Notes: a model not told the origin generated them from the sequence alone. A DNA stretch of 64,000 nucleotides from JBALVT01 sp965262875 (GCA_965262875.1 OZ253569.1:1178001-1242000); one strand, 5' to 3'; shown: positions 1 to 8,891, counted from the stretch's first letter. Numbers and translations are program-made.

Positions 1-319
1 CTTCTATCTGCTGCTAATTTCCCTGGCCGAACACCTGCCATTCCATTGGGCATACCTGACAGGAGTTTCATGTTGCAGCTCGCTAATTCTGTTTTACGTG
101 CGATATATGTTACGCAGTGGGCTCGCCGCCGCCGGTTTCGGTGCGATGATTGTGGGCCTATACGCTCTCCTTTACGTCATCGTTCAGGCGGAAGATTTTG
201 CATTGCTAATGGGATCGGTACTCGTGTTCGGTGTTCTTGTAGCACTGATGTATGTTACCCGCGATATTGATTGGTATAGCATTCGCGATACAGAAAAATC
301 ACTCGCTTCGGGTGTTTAG
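1..319 (+). CDS. creD: CreD inner-membrane protein, C-terminal part (5' end outside window)
   Basis: The open frame enters from the left edge (codons begin at base 2) and ends with TAG at 317-319, giving about 105 residues. They form hydrophobic segments ending in a short polar tail, with LYALLYVIVQAEDFALLMGS and the ending VTRDIDWY, which I recognise as the conserved end of the CreD (Cet) family. CreD is a multi-pass inner-membrane protein of the CreBC regulon in gammaproteobacteria, linked to envelope stress; its biochemical role is unclear. Only the last transmembrane helices are visible, so integrity of the rest cannot be judged. It converges on the broken acyl-CoA synthetase gene 34 bp downstream. 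Confidence 0.8.
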   Translation, partial: FYLLLISLAEHLPFHWAYLTGVSCCSSLILFYVRYMLRSGLAAAGFGAMIVGLYALLYVIVQAEDFALLMGSVLVFGVLVALMYVTRDIDWYSIRDTEKSLASGV

Positions 320-353
320 GCGGAGATTTTGATAGGGGTTGTTAAAGCCCCAA

Positions 354-1740
354 TTAATACCCTCCGTTGCCAGCCAATAGCTCATTGCAATAATTCCTAT
401 CCAACTGCTCGTATCGGGCACCGCGAGGTTTGCGAACATAGATAAGATCCTCACCCACCTTGTCCAATTGGAAAGCCTGATCGCGTAACTCACCCTTCAG
501 CAATTTGAAAGTCACTGTGGTTTCCGCCGAACGGAGGACGCGTATGAAGACGGGGTGAGCGTAGGCTGGAAGATCACCTTCCACTAACGCCTGAAATTCT
601 TCGAGATCCAACTCAACGCCTTCATCCAATTCAAAAGCCACCATTCCCGCGCGCCCCTCTGTTCCCGGAACTTCAATTCCGTACACATTGGCCATATTGA
701 TCTGGGAGTGCGCATTGAGAACTTCAGCCACCTCGTTGGTTGAGACGTTCTCCGCTCGCCACCGGAACGTGTCGCCTGTGCGGTCGACAAATTGGTAGTG
801 TTTGTTTCGGTTGCGTCAGGGTTGGTGTAGCCGTCAAATCTGGCCTTGGCGTTAATTTGCCCCAACAATAACCCCGGCTCGCCCAGGGGGACCTCTATAC
901 ACCGCCCGGACCTGTTTCGCGCGATCTCATCGGTCTCGTTGTCGTACTGTACCAGCGCGACCTTACTTATCGCCGCGCCAATCGTTTTGTCCTTGTTCAG
1001 TAGGTTAAGAAAAGAAGTATTACCTTCGCTCGCGCCATACATCTCACAGATACGCGGCACGTCGAAACGATTTTTGAACTCATCCCAGACGTCCGGCCGC
1101 AGCCCGTTGCCCATCATTTTTTGCAGTGGGTTATCTATTTCTGCGGACACCCAACGCGACCCGACCCCTCACCGACCGCGAGTATCTTGCGGTGCGGCAT
1201 GATCGCGGCCTTGGGCAGGCCAGTGGTGCCAGATGTGAAAATATAAAGGGCGGGTTCCCCGGCTGTGATCTCTCGGGTGACCGGCAGATTTTCAGCGGGC
1301 ATATTGGCCATGGCTGCTATCGCATCTTCCGCCCACTGGGGTACTGCAGATGCGCCTTCATCGGGCACCCAGAAGTAATCCCTGCCAGATTTCAAATCCA
1401 GATCGCCCAACACTTCAGCGAGCACGTCCGCACGCTCTTCACCCACTACGCAGCGACTGGCATTGGTAGCGTTAATACAATGCACCAGGCCCGCCCCACT
1501 CAGGCTGCTATTCACCAGGCTTGCACTGACGCCGAGCTTTACCAGGGCCAGCATCGTCAATACAAACTCAGCCCGATTCTCCATAAACATCGCGACGGTG
1601 TCACCCCGTACCACTCCGCGATCACTCAACAGGTGAGCCAATTGGTTTACTTCAGCGTTGAACTCGGCATAAGTCCAATGTCGCCCCTCGAACAACAGCA
1701 TGCTGTTATCCGGGTAGCGTTCTACTGTATCTTCAAACAT
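354..1740 (-). pseudogene. Long-chain (FATP-type) acyl-CoA synthetase, broken by deletions and frameshifts
   Basis: Three consecutive reading frames together match one very-long-chain acyl-CoA synthetase / fatty-acid transport protein type ligase, which adenylates fatty acids and loads CoA. The first part (1740-1135) holds the AMP-binding motif YIFTSGTTGLPKA. The second (about 1137-795) holds the IEMYGASEGN-like motif (ICEMYGASEGN) and the third (about 795-354) the C-terminal lid with RTGDTFRWRAENVSTNEV. Frame changes near 1140 and 795 coincide with missing sequence: roughly 80 residues after the P-loop and roughly 25 before the RTGD motif, compared from memory with the family length of about 600. 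The N-terminus is also short, because a stop lies 20 codons upstream of the first ATG. It cannot make a full enzyme. Confidence 0.85.
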
Positions 1741-1882
1741 GGCACCAATACTGTAATTATGGAAATCAGCCTGCCTTCGGACACCCGAATTCTTCAGTTA
1801 CAACTACCGAATGCTGTGCCTGGACAAGAGATGCCTCCAACGCAATGTACAACGGGAACTACATTTGTAAGAATCGCTTAAG
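1741..1882. other. Short divergent gap, no gene recognised
   Basis: This gap lies between the truncated 5' end of the acyl-CoA synthetase remnant and the PQQ dehydrogenase remnant. The synthetase-like frame continues upstream for about 19 codons before a stop, so part of the gap is probably degraded coding sequence. I see no convincing promoter. Confidence 0.4.
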
Positions 1883-2392
1883 ATGAACAATAAAATACTG
1901 GAACAGGGGCGTTTCGCGAGCACCATGATCGACTACTTTCGCATACCGATGGGCTACTCCACCATGCTCTATTTCATAGCGCTTGTTCTTTTTGTGGTGT
2001 CCCAACACTCTTGGGCCAACCCCGTTACCCAGGAACGGCTAATCGCTGGACCCGAAGAAGGCAGCGACTGGCTCGCACATGGACGCGATCTGAGCGAAAC
2101 GCGCTACAGCCCTCTCCAGCAAATTACCTCAGAAAACATCTCCGGTCTGGGACTAGCGTGGAGCTTTGACCTCCCCTACGCACGCGGACTAGAGGGCACC
2201 CCACTCGTCGCCGATGGAGTGATGTATGTCAGTGGAAACTGGAGCGTCGTGCATGCGCTGAACGCCGCCACTGGCAAAAAACTCTGGACGTATGATCCAG
2301 GTGTTGATCGCAAGCGAGCGAACGCGTTTTGTTGTGGTGTCGTCAATCGAGGGGTTGCTCTGTGGGAAAACAGCGTGTTAATTGCAACGCTA
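1883..2392 (+). pseudogene. PQQ-dependent alcohol dehydrogenase, N-terminal segment (interrupted by IS630)
   Basis: 170 codons of an 8-bladed propeller quinoprotein dehydrogenase, a periplasmic PQQ enzyme that oxidises alcohols. A signal peptide is visible (hydrophobic run ending HSWA|NP; the functional start may be the ATG of MGYSTMLYF). Mature hallmarks are DWLAHGRDLSETRYSPLQQI, GLAWSFDLP, a propeller repeat ALNAATGKKLWTYDP and the adjacent cysteines in NAFCCGVVNRG, typical of the PQQ-stacking disulfide. The frame is cut at codon CTA (2390-2392) by the IS630 element. Removing the element with one TA copy gives ATLDGYLISLD and continues in frame at 3571, so the insertion is recent on a gene that had already become chimeric further downstream. 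Confidence 0.88.
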
Positions 2393-3570
2393 GTGTAGTG
2401 TGGTGTATTAAACTGACTGATGATTTGAGAGTGCATGCCTTGCGCGCCCCACTTTCTCCAAAATCTCTTCTGCGGACTTTGTCCAGGCAAATGGCTTTTT
2501 ATCTTCATTGTGCCTCTCAATAAAATCCATGATGGTCTCTTCCAGCTCTTGTACCGATGTGAATACACCACGGCGCAGTTGCCTTTCTGTCAACAAACCA
2601 AAAAATCTCTCCACCAGATTTAACCACGAAGAACTGGTTGGAATAAAGTGTAAGTGAACCCTTTTATTACGCTTAATCCAGTTCTTCACTTTTTCGTGTT
2701 TGTGCGTCGCGTAGTTATCAACGATAAGGTGAAGGTCTAACTCCTTGGGTGTTTGTTTTTCCACAGTCTTCAGAAACGCCAAAAATTCCTGGTGCCGGTG
2801 ACGCTTTTTGCACTCACCGATAACATCACCAGTCAGGGTGTTCAGTGCCGCAAACAAGGTGCTTGTACCCTGACGCTTATAGTCGTGAGTCATGGTTCCG
2901 CCGCGCCCGGGCTTCATCGGCAATCCCGGCTGCGTTCTGTCCAGCGCTTGAATGGAACTCTTTTCGTCAACACAGAAAACAACTGCATTCTCTGGCGGCG
3001 ATAAATACAAGCCAACAACATCGCGTAGCTTTTCTTCAAAGGCAGGATCGTTGCTCACCTTGAACTGAGCAACCAGGTGTGGCTTCAGACCAACTTCTCG
3101 CCACACTCTATTTATAAAGGAGTGATTAATGCCCATCACTTTTGCCAAACCCCGGGTTGTCCAGTGGGTGCCATCCTTGGGTTTTTCCTGCGTGGTTATC
3201 TTGATGACTTTCGACCGCAGCTTTGCCTGGTCCGCAGAATTCTTGCCGCCGTGATTAGCCCCTCTTGGCAAATCTTTTTCTATTCCCCGAAACCCTCTCT
3301 CAAAAAAACGATTGCGCCATCGGCCTACCTTGTTGACATCAATTTCCAGCTCTTCAGCAATTTTGTAGTTGGGAACATTTTTTGCAGCGAGCAAAATAAT
3401 CCTTGAGCGCTCTACCAATCGAACCGGTGTCGTTTTGCTTCTAACATTTTTTTCCAACTGCTTTTTCTCTTGCGCTGTTAAAGTTATATTTATTTGGGCG
3501 GGCATTAGCTTCACACGGGTAGTGAATGAAGTAATCATTATATTATTAATCTGTTTAATACACTACACTA
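2391..3570 (-). mobile_element. IS630-family insertion sequence, complete, TA duplicated
   Basis: Both ends start with the same inverted terminal sequence: TAGTGTAGTG at 2391-2400 and its complement at 3561-3570, with similarity continuing into TATTAAAC. The element carries one transposase and is flanked by the TA dinucleotide expected for IS630/Tc1-mariner transposition (2391-2392 and 3569-3570). Excising one TA copy plus the element restores the interrupted PQQ dehydrogenase frame exactly. Confidence 0.92.
2408..3538 (-). CDS. IS630-family transposase
   Basis: 376 residues. The N-terminal third is a helix-turn-helix region (KIAEELEIDVNKVGRWRNRFFERG), followed by a second helical module (TRGLAKVMGINHSFINRVWREVGL). 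The C-terminal half is a DDE domain with VVFCVDEKSS (first Asp), LIVDNYATHKH (second Asp) and SWLNLVERFFG (Glu), the IS630 arrangement. The frame is intact and fills the element almost from end to end, so the element may still be active. The start may be the ATG of MPAQINITL, 11 residues downstream. Confidence 0.93.
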   Translation of the reverse strand: MITSFTTRVKLMPAQINITLTAQEKKQLEKNVRSKTTPVRLVERSRIILLAAKNVPNYKIAEELEIDVNKVGRWRNRFFERGFRGIEKDLPRGANHGGKNSADQAKLRSKVIKITTQEKPKDGTHWTTRGLAKVMGINHSFINRVWREVGLKPHLVAQFKVSNDPAFEEKLRDVVGLYLSPPENAVVFCVDEKSSIQALDRTQPGLPMKPGRGGTMTHDYKRQGTSTLFAALNTLTGDVIGECKKRHRHQEFLAFLKTVEKQTPKELDLHLIVDNYATHKHEKVKNWIKRNKRVHLHFIPTSSSWLNLVERFFGLLTERQLRRGVFTSVQELEETIMDFIERHNEDKKPFAWTKSAEEILEKVGRARHALSNHQSV

Positions 3571-4171
3571 GATGGCTATCTGATCTCGCTGGATAGAAGC
3601 GGCGGCTCGGAGCAATGGCGCACCCTAACTATCGACCAAGGCGTAAATTATTCTATAAGCGGCGCGCCCCGGGTTGCGAACGGCGTTGTTATCATTGGCA
3701 ATGCCGGCTCCGAGTACGGTGTGCGGGGATATGTGGGCGGCTATGCAGCGGATACCGGTGAGTTGCTGTGGCGCTTTTACACAGTGCCGGGAAATCCCGC
3801 CGATGGATTCGAATCACCACTAATGGAAATGGCCGCCAAGACCTGGAACGGCCAGTGGTGGACCATGGGTGGTGGCCTTGAACCAGGGATTATCAAACTA
3901 CTCACCGACCTCGCGCAGCCGGTCGCGGTGGAATTGGGCGAGCATTTCTTTCGGGAAGGAGATGAAACCTCCGCCATGTATGTTCTGCAAACTGGCCAGG
4001 TGGAGATCTACAAAACCTGGAATTCAACATCAAAACTACTGCGCACTATGAGCGCGGGCGATTGTTTCGGAGAGATGGCGTTGATCGATCTGTCTCCGCG
4101 CAGCGCTTCCGCACGTGCGGTGGCACCCTGCGTGGCCCTACAAATCACGCCACCCATTCTTCATGAAATCT
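3571..4171 (+). pseudogene. PQQ dehydrogenase middle segment fused to a cyclic-nucleotide-binding domain
   Basis: This continues the interrupted PQQ enzyme in frame: ISGAPRVANG, GNAGSEYGVRGYVGGY, LLWRFYTVPGNP and EMAAKTWNGQWWTMGGG are typical propeller motifs. Immediately after GGG (about 3875) the protein changes without a frame break into a Crp/cNMP-binding domain: GIIKLLTDLA, FFREGDETSAMYVLQTGQVEIYKTW and GDCFGEMALIDLSPRSASA, which includes the phosphate-binding-cassette signature. The dehydrogenase thus lost everything after about residue 270 of roughly 700. A deletion joining two neighbouring genes, perhaps through a shared GGL stretch, is the simplest explanation. The frame is then cut at 4171 by IS4. 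Confidence 0.85.
4163..4171. repeat. 9-bp target-site duplication, left (IS4)
   Basis: ATGAAATCT directly precedes the IS4 left end and recurs immediately after its right end (5497-5505). It is within the cNMP-domain codons for H-E-I. Confidence 0.95.
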
Positions 4172-5496
4172 CACTAGTGTCCGGTTAATTATTGAATAAT
4201 TTCAATTGGTTAGATAATGTATCATTTTCAGCGCCATGTGATCTGTCGAGAAAGTCCTTATTTAAAGGGATTTTCTCGAAAAGAGTGATCGAAAATATCT
4301 GTAATAAAGTGTAGAGCGAGGCATCCAGGTTGAGCCGCTTCTTGATGATGGCTACGAGCACGTACATTGAGACCGCCGTCCATATTTGGGCCTTCACTGC
4401 GTTCTCCGAGGTTCCGTAAAACTGCTTTATGCGTAGATGCTGCTTGATCCATTTGAAAAACAATTCTACTTGCCAACGTGCTTTGTACAGAGCGCAAATG
4501 GTGGCCGCCGGAGGGCCAAACAAATTGGTCAGGAATATCAGGGTTTTCCCCGTCTCGGTATCTTTGAACCGAATACGCCGTAGATGCAGTGGATACTTCC
4601 TTTGACTGTAGAAGCCCGACAGTGCCACCGTTTGGTCGCAGATAATCCCTTGCTCTCGATCGTTTGGTGCCGAGTAGATGCGTCGGAAATCGGTGTTCGA
4701 TTTGGCGCGAGTAACGAAGAATGCGCCAGCCTGGTGAAGCGAGAAGAGACGGTCGAAATCCAAATACGCTCGGTCCATGACGTAGATCGCCCCCGGTTCG
4801 GGAATCATCAGATCGAGCGCGTTGACATCGTGCAGTTTGCCGTCGGAAACGTGGATAAAACTCGGAATATTGCCTCGCAAATCCAACAGCGTGTGCATTT
4901 TGACTGCCGCTTTGGTGCTGCGAAACGGCGCCCATGGAAACACCGACAAGCACAGATCGATGGTAGTGGAATCCAACGCGTATACCGTATTGGACAACTC
5001 CAACCCCAGGTCCTCTCCGGCGTAAAGTTTGCGGGCTTGCATGATCAACCGTTGGGCGAACTCGGCATAGATGCGCCAGTCTCTCCTCTCGTTGGCGTCG
5101 GCCAGGGTCGATCGTTTGACCGACGACTGAATACCCATGTGGTAGAGCTTGGCCGATTGCGCCCAGAGACACGCTTCGATGTCGCGAAGGCTTTCTCGAT
5201 AGGTCAACTGTGCAAACGCCAGGACTCGAAAATGTTCGGCACATGGAAGCGTACGAATACGAAGATTGCCGTCGTAACGATCGACGATTCGAGTAAAGGT
5301 CGTCCAGGGCAGATAGTCCATCAACTGCGCAAACAGGGTTTTGCCGGTGTACATGGTGAATCCTCAGGGAAGTTCTCCCCTGAGGGTCTCGTGAAATGGC
5401 ACCTGCGTTCAAGTCGACACCACAATAATCGTCCGAAAAGAATATATGTTTCATAGGCTTACAGGCAATACTCATCAAGTTAACCGGACACTAGTG
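4172..5496 (-). mobile_element. IS4-family insertion sequence, complete, 1325 bp
   Basis: The ends are perfect 17-bp inverted repeats, CACTAGTGTCCGGTTAA at 4172-4188 and its complement at 5480-5496, flanked by a perfect 9-bp duplication. The element carries one intact transposase. Removing it and one duplication restores HEIYQHNLEQF, the expected continuation of the cNMP-binding protein. Confidence 0.96.
4185..5354 (-). CDS. IS4-family transposase with DUF4372-type N-terminus
   Basis: 389 residues. The N-terminal LFAQLMDYLPWTTFTRIVDR and AQLTYRESLRDIEACL are the hallmark of the DUF4372-containing IS4 transposases. The DDE catalytic core follows: YALDSTTIDLCLSVF (first Asp), IYVMDRAYLDFDRL (second Asp) and the YREK-like signature around YKARWQVELFFKWIKQHLRIK (Glu). 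Full length and intact. The stop overlaps the left inverted repeat, which is normal for compact IS elements. Confidence 0.94.
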   Translation of the reverse strand: MYTGKTLFAQLMDYLPWTTFTRIVDRYDGNLRIRTLPCAEHFRVLAFAQLTYRESLRDIEACLWAQSAKLYHMGIQSSVKRSTLADANERRDWRIYAEFAQRLIMQARKLYAGEDLGLELSNTVYALDSTTIDLCLSVFPWAPFRSTKAAVKMHTLLDLRGNIPSFIHVSDGKLHDVNALDLMIPEPGAIYVMDRAYLDFDRLFSLHQAGAFFVTRAKSNTDFRRIYSAPNDREQGIICDQTVALSGFYSQRKYPLHLRRIRFKDTETGKTLIFLTNLFGPPAATICALYKARWQVELFFKWIKQHLRIKQFYGTSENAVKAQIWTAVSMYVLVAIIKKRLNLDASLYTLLQIFSITLFEKIPLNKDFLDRSHGAENDTLSNQLKLFNN

Positions 5497-5505
5497 ATGA
5501 AATCT
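5497..5505. repeat. 9-bp target-site duplication, right (IS4)
   Basis: ATGAAATCT directly follows the IS4 right end and matches 4163-4171. Confidence 0.95.
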
Positions 5506-5651
5506 ATCAACACAATCTCGAACAGTTCACCATGCTACAGATGAATATGGGCAGGGAAGTCAGCCGCCGTCTTCGCGTAATTGACCAACTATTGTTCCGT
5601 GCTTTGATGGGCGAAGAGCTGCCCGAAACTACGCTTAACGATCTGTCGTAA
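5506..5651 (+). pseudogene. C-terminal end of the cyclic-nucleotide-binding protein (after IS4)
   Basis: Joined to 4171 this reads YQHNLEQFTMLQMNMGREVS, continues with RRLRVIDQLLFRALMGEELP and stops with TAA at 5649-5651. It is a C-terminal helical tail without a helix-turn-helix, so the original was a stand-alone cNMP-binding effector rather than a Crp-type DNA-binding regulator. Without the two IS elements the whole chimeric frame (1883-5651) would code for about 418 residues, signal peptide to tail. Confidence 0.8.
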
Positions 5652-5725
5652 ACGCATCTTCCAAGATCACGACTCCTGCAGTGCGACCAAACTCCTCTTC
5701 GGCCGAACGCAACAGGCGTGATTTT

Positions 5726-6646
5726 TTAGGCAACTGCCTCCTGTTGACACTCAATGGCTGCCTCTTGCGGCTGCAATCCCCGCCATGTCATCCTGTAAAC
5801 AGGCGCTCCTTTTGACACCATGATTTGCTCAATGTCACCGAACACTTTTTGGTATTGATAGAACGGTATGCGTGGAAACAGGTGATGAATGGAGTGATAG
5901 TTCTGGAATCCCCATGCGTAGGTAATGAGTTTGCCCCCTCGCCTGGGTGGAAGTATTGTCGAGGTATCCAGATAGCGGCCCTCATTTTGATGAGGGGCGT
6001 GTACTATATAGGCGAATAAAAACATCAATAACATCACACCCCCAACCCCGGCCACTACAAATAGCATTGATCCTTCGTACCAAAACCCCTGAGCCAGTAT
6101 CAAAACTCTAAGCCCGAATGCTGCAACCACTTCCAGGCAAAATTTCACGTTCTGATCTCTCGGCGCAACCTCCCAGCGATGCTTGGCGTAGTAGATGTAC
6201 TGGGCGGTCACAACTTTAACGGCCGCTCGAATTGCATGCAGCGGGGTTCGAGTCATATCTGCGACCACTAAATCGGGATCAGCCTCCGCATGATTGGTAT
6301 TGCGATGATGTGCAAGATGTTCATGTCGATGTGCGGTCAGAGGAATCATCATTATCCAGGCCGCCAGATAACCCATGGCCTCGTTCACCCAGCGCAATTT
6401 CTGGTAGCTGCCCGATATCGAACCGTGCGCCGCGTCATGCAAAACTGTGTAGGAGAGGTAGGTGGTAAGCAACATCAGCAGCGCGCCTAAGGAAAGCGGT
6501 AAACCACCTGCCAGAACTGAAAAAAGCGCAACGAAATAGAGGCTGGTAACCGTGAATCCAAGAATCACTGTTGGCCATCCAAAACTGCCCATATAGGGCT
6601 GTGCGAGCGCTCGAGCTTGTTGGTCCAGGGAATCTTGCCGCTTCAT
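5726..6646 (-). CDS. Membrane di-iron fatty acid desaturase / hydroxylase
   Basis: 306 residues with four to five hydrophobic segments and the three histidine clusters of membrane-bound di-iron desaturases: HDAAHG (about 70), HRHEHLAHHRNTNH (about 105-118) and NYHSIHHLFPRIPFYQY (about 250). Such enzymes use O2 and electrons from ferredoxin or cytochrome b5-like donors to desaturate or hydroxylate acyl chains or carotenoids. The spacing fits the beta-carotene hydroxylase/CrtR-like or short fatty acid desaturase group; the substrate cannot be decided from sequence. ATG at 6646 is preceded by a weak AGGT. It is divergent from the AraC-type regulator at 6740, which may control it. Intact. Confidence 0.82.
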   Translation of the reverse strand: MKRQDSLDQQARALAQPYMGSFGWPTVILGFTVTSLYFVALFSVLAGGLPLSLGALLMLLTTYLSYTVLHDAAHGSISGSYQKLRWVNEAMGYLAAWIMMIPLTAHRHEHLAHHRNTNHAEADPDLVVADMTRTPLHAIRAAVKVVTAQYIYYAKHRWEVAPRDQNVKFCLEVVAAFGLRVLILAQGFWYEGSMLFVVAGVGGVMLLMFLFAYIVHAPHQNEGRYLDTSTILPPRRGGKLITYAWGFQNYHSIHHLFPRIPFYQYQKVFGDIEQIMVSKGAPVYRMTWRGLQPQEAAIECQQEAVA

Positions 6647-6739
6647 AATACATACCTATTTTCGCTGTTTGTGTGGATAGATCGCGCTGCTGGGAATCAT
6701 TTGGCAGCGAGATACTCTTGCATCTGATGAAGAGTGAGT

Positions 6740-7822
6740 ATGGATGCGGAGCCTAATTTCTATAATAGGACTTTACGACACAAGGGTGTCATAATACGCC
6801 AAATGATAGTTTTTAAGCCTACCGCAAGCATAGACGCCTTCTACGCACGTGTCCTCGTTCGCCATCTGACGAAGGACGCGCTAGAGACAGCCAACTTATT
6901 GGCTGGTACAGGGCTGGTGCTGCCGTCCCTGTGGACACAATCGGAGGTGAAAATTGAATCCTTCAAACAATTGCTAAGCAACGCAGAAACGCTTTTTGAG
7001 GGCATACCAGTGGGGTTCCTGCTGGGTCAATATCACAACACGATGGCTTTAGGTCCCATGGGCGTGGCGATGGGAGCCGCACCAAATGTGAGGGAGGGCC
7101 TGCAGATTTTGGACAGTTACACCCGGCTGCACGCCAGTTACATAAGAGCCGAAACCAACTCGGGCCTACGGCAGATGACACTGAGACTCTACTTCCTCGA
7201 AGAGTTGGGTGAAACCCAACGACATCACCTGGAAGCTACTCTAATGTTTTTCGAAAACTACATCGAAAACATCACCGGCAAAAAATTGGAAGACGCATGT
7301 TACAAGGTAGCTTATAGCGCTCCTGCGTACGCAACAGACTACACAGAGTATCTGCACAGCACAGTGGAGTTCGACCATCCGTACTACTCCATAGAACTCC
7401 CGACACACTGGCTGGAGACACCTTCACCGTATTTTCATGAGGAGCTCTGGCATCAGTCATTGCGCCAACTTTCTGCAAGCGTTAAAGAATTGGGCAAAGT
7501 CGATACAGCTGCATACAGCAAGCACCTAGGAGCTTTGCTGCGAGGGTACGCGCCACCATTTCCCGGTATCGCTCCCATCGCCGAGCGATTGCATATATCC
7601 ATGCGCACACTCAACCGCCGACTCGAGCAGGAGGGAACCAGTTTCAGAGAAATTCGCAATACAGTACTGGACCAGTGCGCCTGTCAGCATCTGGCTGAAA
7701 CACACGAAAGCGTAGAAGCCATCTCCATGGTGTTGGGGTATCAGGATACGGCCAACTTTCGCCGAGCGTTTAAGACTCGGATGGGTATGACCCCTAGTGA
7801 ATATCGGAGTCAGTTAGTTTAG
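6740..7822 (+). CDS. AraC-family transcriptional regulator
   Basis: About 360 residues. The N-terminal two thirds resemble the AraC-type ligand-binding domain of the OruR/VirS-like group (ANLLAGTGLVLPSLW, GFLLGQYHNTMALGPMGVAM). The C-terminal 100 residues are a double helix-turn-helix: IAERLHISMRTLNRRLEQEG and then AISMVLGYQDTANFRRAFKTRMGMTPSEYR, the classic AraC signature. ATG 6740 follows GAAGAGTGAGT; an in-frame GTG two codons earlier is possible. It is divergently placed about 90 bp from the desaturase, the usual layout for a local regulator, and regulators of this type often respond to lipid-like ligands. Intact. Confidence 0.88.
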   Translation: MDAEPNFYNRTLRHKGVIIRQMIVFKPTASIDAFYARVLVRHLTKDALETANLLAGTGLVLPSLWTQSEVKIESFKQLLSNAETLFEGIPVGFLLGQYHNTMALGPMGVAMGAAPNVREGLQILDSYTRLHASYIRAETNSGLRQMTLRLYFLEELGETQRHHLEATLMFFENYIENITGKKLEDACYKVAYSAPAYATDYTEYLHSTVEFDHPYYSIELPTHWLETPSPYFHEELWHQSLRQLSASVKELGKVDTAAYSKHLGALLRGYAPPFPGIAPIAERLHISMRTLNRRLEQEGTSFREIRNTVLDQCACQHLAETHESVEAISMVLGYQDTANFRRAFKTRMGMTPSEYRSQLV

Positions 7823-7853
7823 GTGCGCTCTCAAAAGAAGCCCCTGAGCATAC

Positions 7854-8891
7854 TCATAACTTCGCTACATTGAACTTCGGATAAGCACCGAGTTCGTAAG
7901 TCACCTCAAGGCGTTCACCAGCGCGCACATCCGCCAATTCTGAACAGCGCAGCGGCAGTGTAATTTCCGCTTCGTAATCTGCGAGATGGTAGTGTGCAAA
8001 TATCTGAAGGCGGGTGAACAAAAGTACATCAAAACCATCTATATTCGATCCGATAGGAATATTGACTGCCCTGGACATTAGTTCCATTTTCCCCGTGCTT
8101 TGATTACGGTTGGCATTTTCCGCAAGCGTTGCCGCTTCGCGCGGCCACAAAGTAAATACAGTGTCGAGTGGAATGCGCGCGCCGGCCTGTGACAGTGACG
8201 CTCTATCGACCGCGCCCTCTCGCCGAAACAGTTCCAGCTCTTGCTCCAACCTCCCCAGGCATAACTCAACCTCTATTTTCTGAGGAATGAAGACCCCACC
8301 GGTATTCAACTGCGGTGCTAAATTAGCCGTCACAGCAAACTGGGGTTCTTGCTCCAAAGCCTTTTGCATGACTTCTGCAATAATCAGATGCAGCGGCTGT
8401 GGGTGCTGGTAGTCACAGGCATCGGCCCGGTGTAAATTTATTTTGTAATCCTCACAGCCAAGAAATTCGATCAATTGATCGACGCTATCAAGTGATTGTT
8501 GGTGAAAGTCCAGCAGGGTTAGATCGAGCCTGTCGGGGTCGAACCTTTCGAGAAGAGGTAGTATTAGTGTCGCGTAAGGTCCGCAGCCCGCATACAAGAT
8601 CTTTATGGGGTCATTCGGGAAGCGATTTAGCAAAGCCGTCAGTGCCGCATTGATTCCTCTAAGAAAAACCACCGTGCGCCGGTAATCCGTAACGCAGTGA
8701 GCGGCCGCCTGGGAGTTGATGGCAACCCCACTGTCCAGAAAGGAATCTTCGGCCCAGGCGTCAAAGCTACTGTTGGCTTCTACGCCGCCTGCGCGACTAC
8801 ACTGCTGTGAGAACTCGCGCAACACACCCTTCAGTTGCTCAGGCGTGCCGGTTTCATCCAGTACTGTATTGGCAATTTTCGCGAGATTCAT
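7854..8891 (-). CDS. SAM-dependent methyltransferase-like protein (PRMT-like fold)
   Basis: 345 residues. A Rossmann motif I (KILYAGCGPYATLILPLLE, about residues 98-116) is followed by an acidic motif II (LDLTLLDFHQQSLDS) and LIIAEVMQKALEQEPQ, where class-I methyltransferases related to arginine methyltransferases have their substrate Glu loop. The C-terminal third is beta-rich (FDVLLFTRLQIFAHYHLADYEAEITLPL), again as in PRMT-like proteins. The substrate is unknown. The stop lies 31 bp from the AraC stop, so the two genes converge. No clear Shine-Dalgarno before the ATG. Intact. Confidence 0.65.
   Translation of the reverse strand: MNLAKIANTVLDETGTPEQLKGVLREFSQQCSRAGGVEANSSFDAWAEDSFLDSGVAINSQAAAHCVTDYRRTVVFLRGINAALTALLNRFPNDPIKILYAGCGPYATLILPLLERFDPDRLDLTLLDFHQQSLDSVDQLIEFLGCEDYKINLHRADACDYQHPQPLHLIIAEVMQKALEQEPQFAVTANLAPQLNTGGVFIPQKIEVELCLGRLEQELELFRREGAVDRASLSQAGARIPLDTVFTLWPREAATLAENANRNQSTGKMELMSRAVNIPIGSNIDGFDVLLFTRLQIFAHYHLADYEAEITLPLRCSELADVRAGERLEVTYELGAYPKFNVAKL

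Noticed and set aside
1126..1881. 251-codon frame on the plus strand
   Set aside because: It runs antisense to the acyl-CoA synthetase remnant, which has clear motifs on the minus strand. The product resembles no family.
4258..5478. 406-codon frame on the minus strand inside IS4
   Set aside because: It is a shifted frame of the IS4 transposase; the 389-codon frame carries the DDE motifs.
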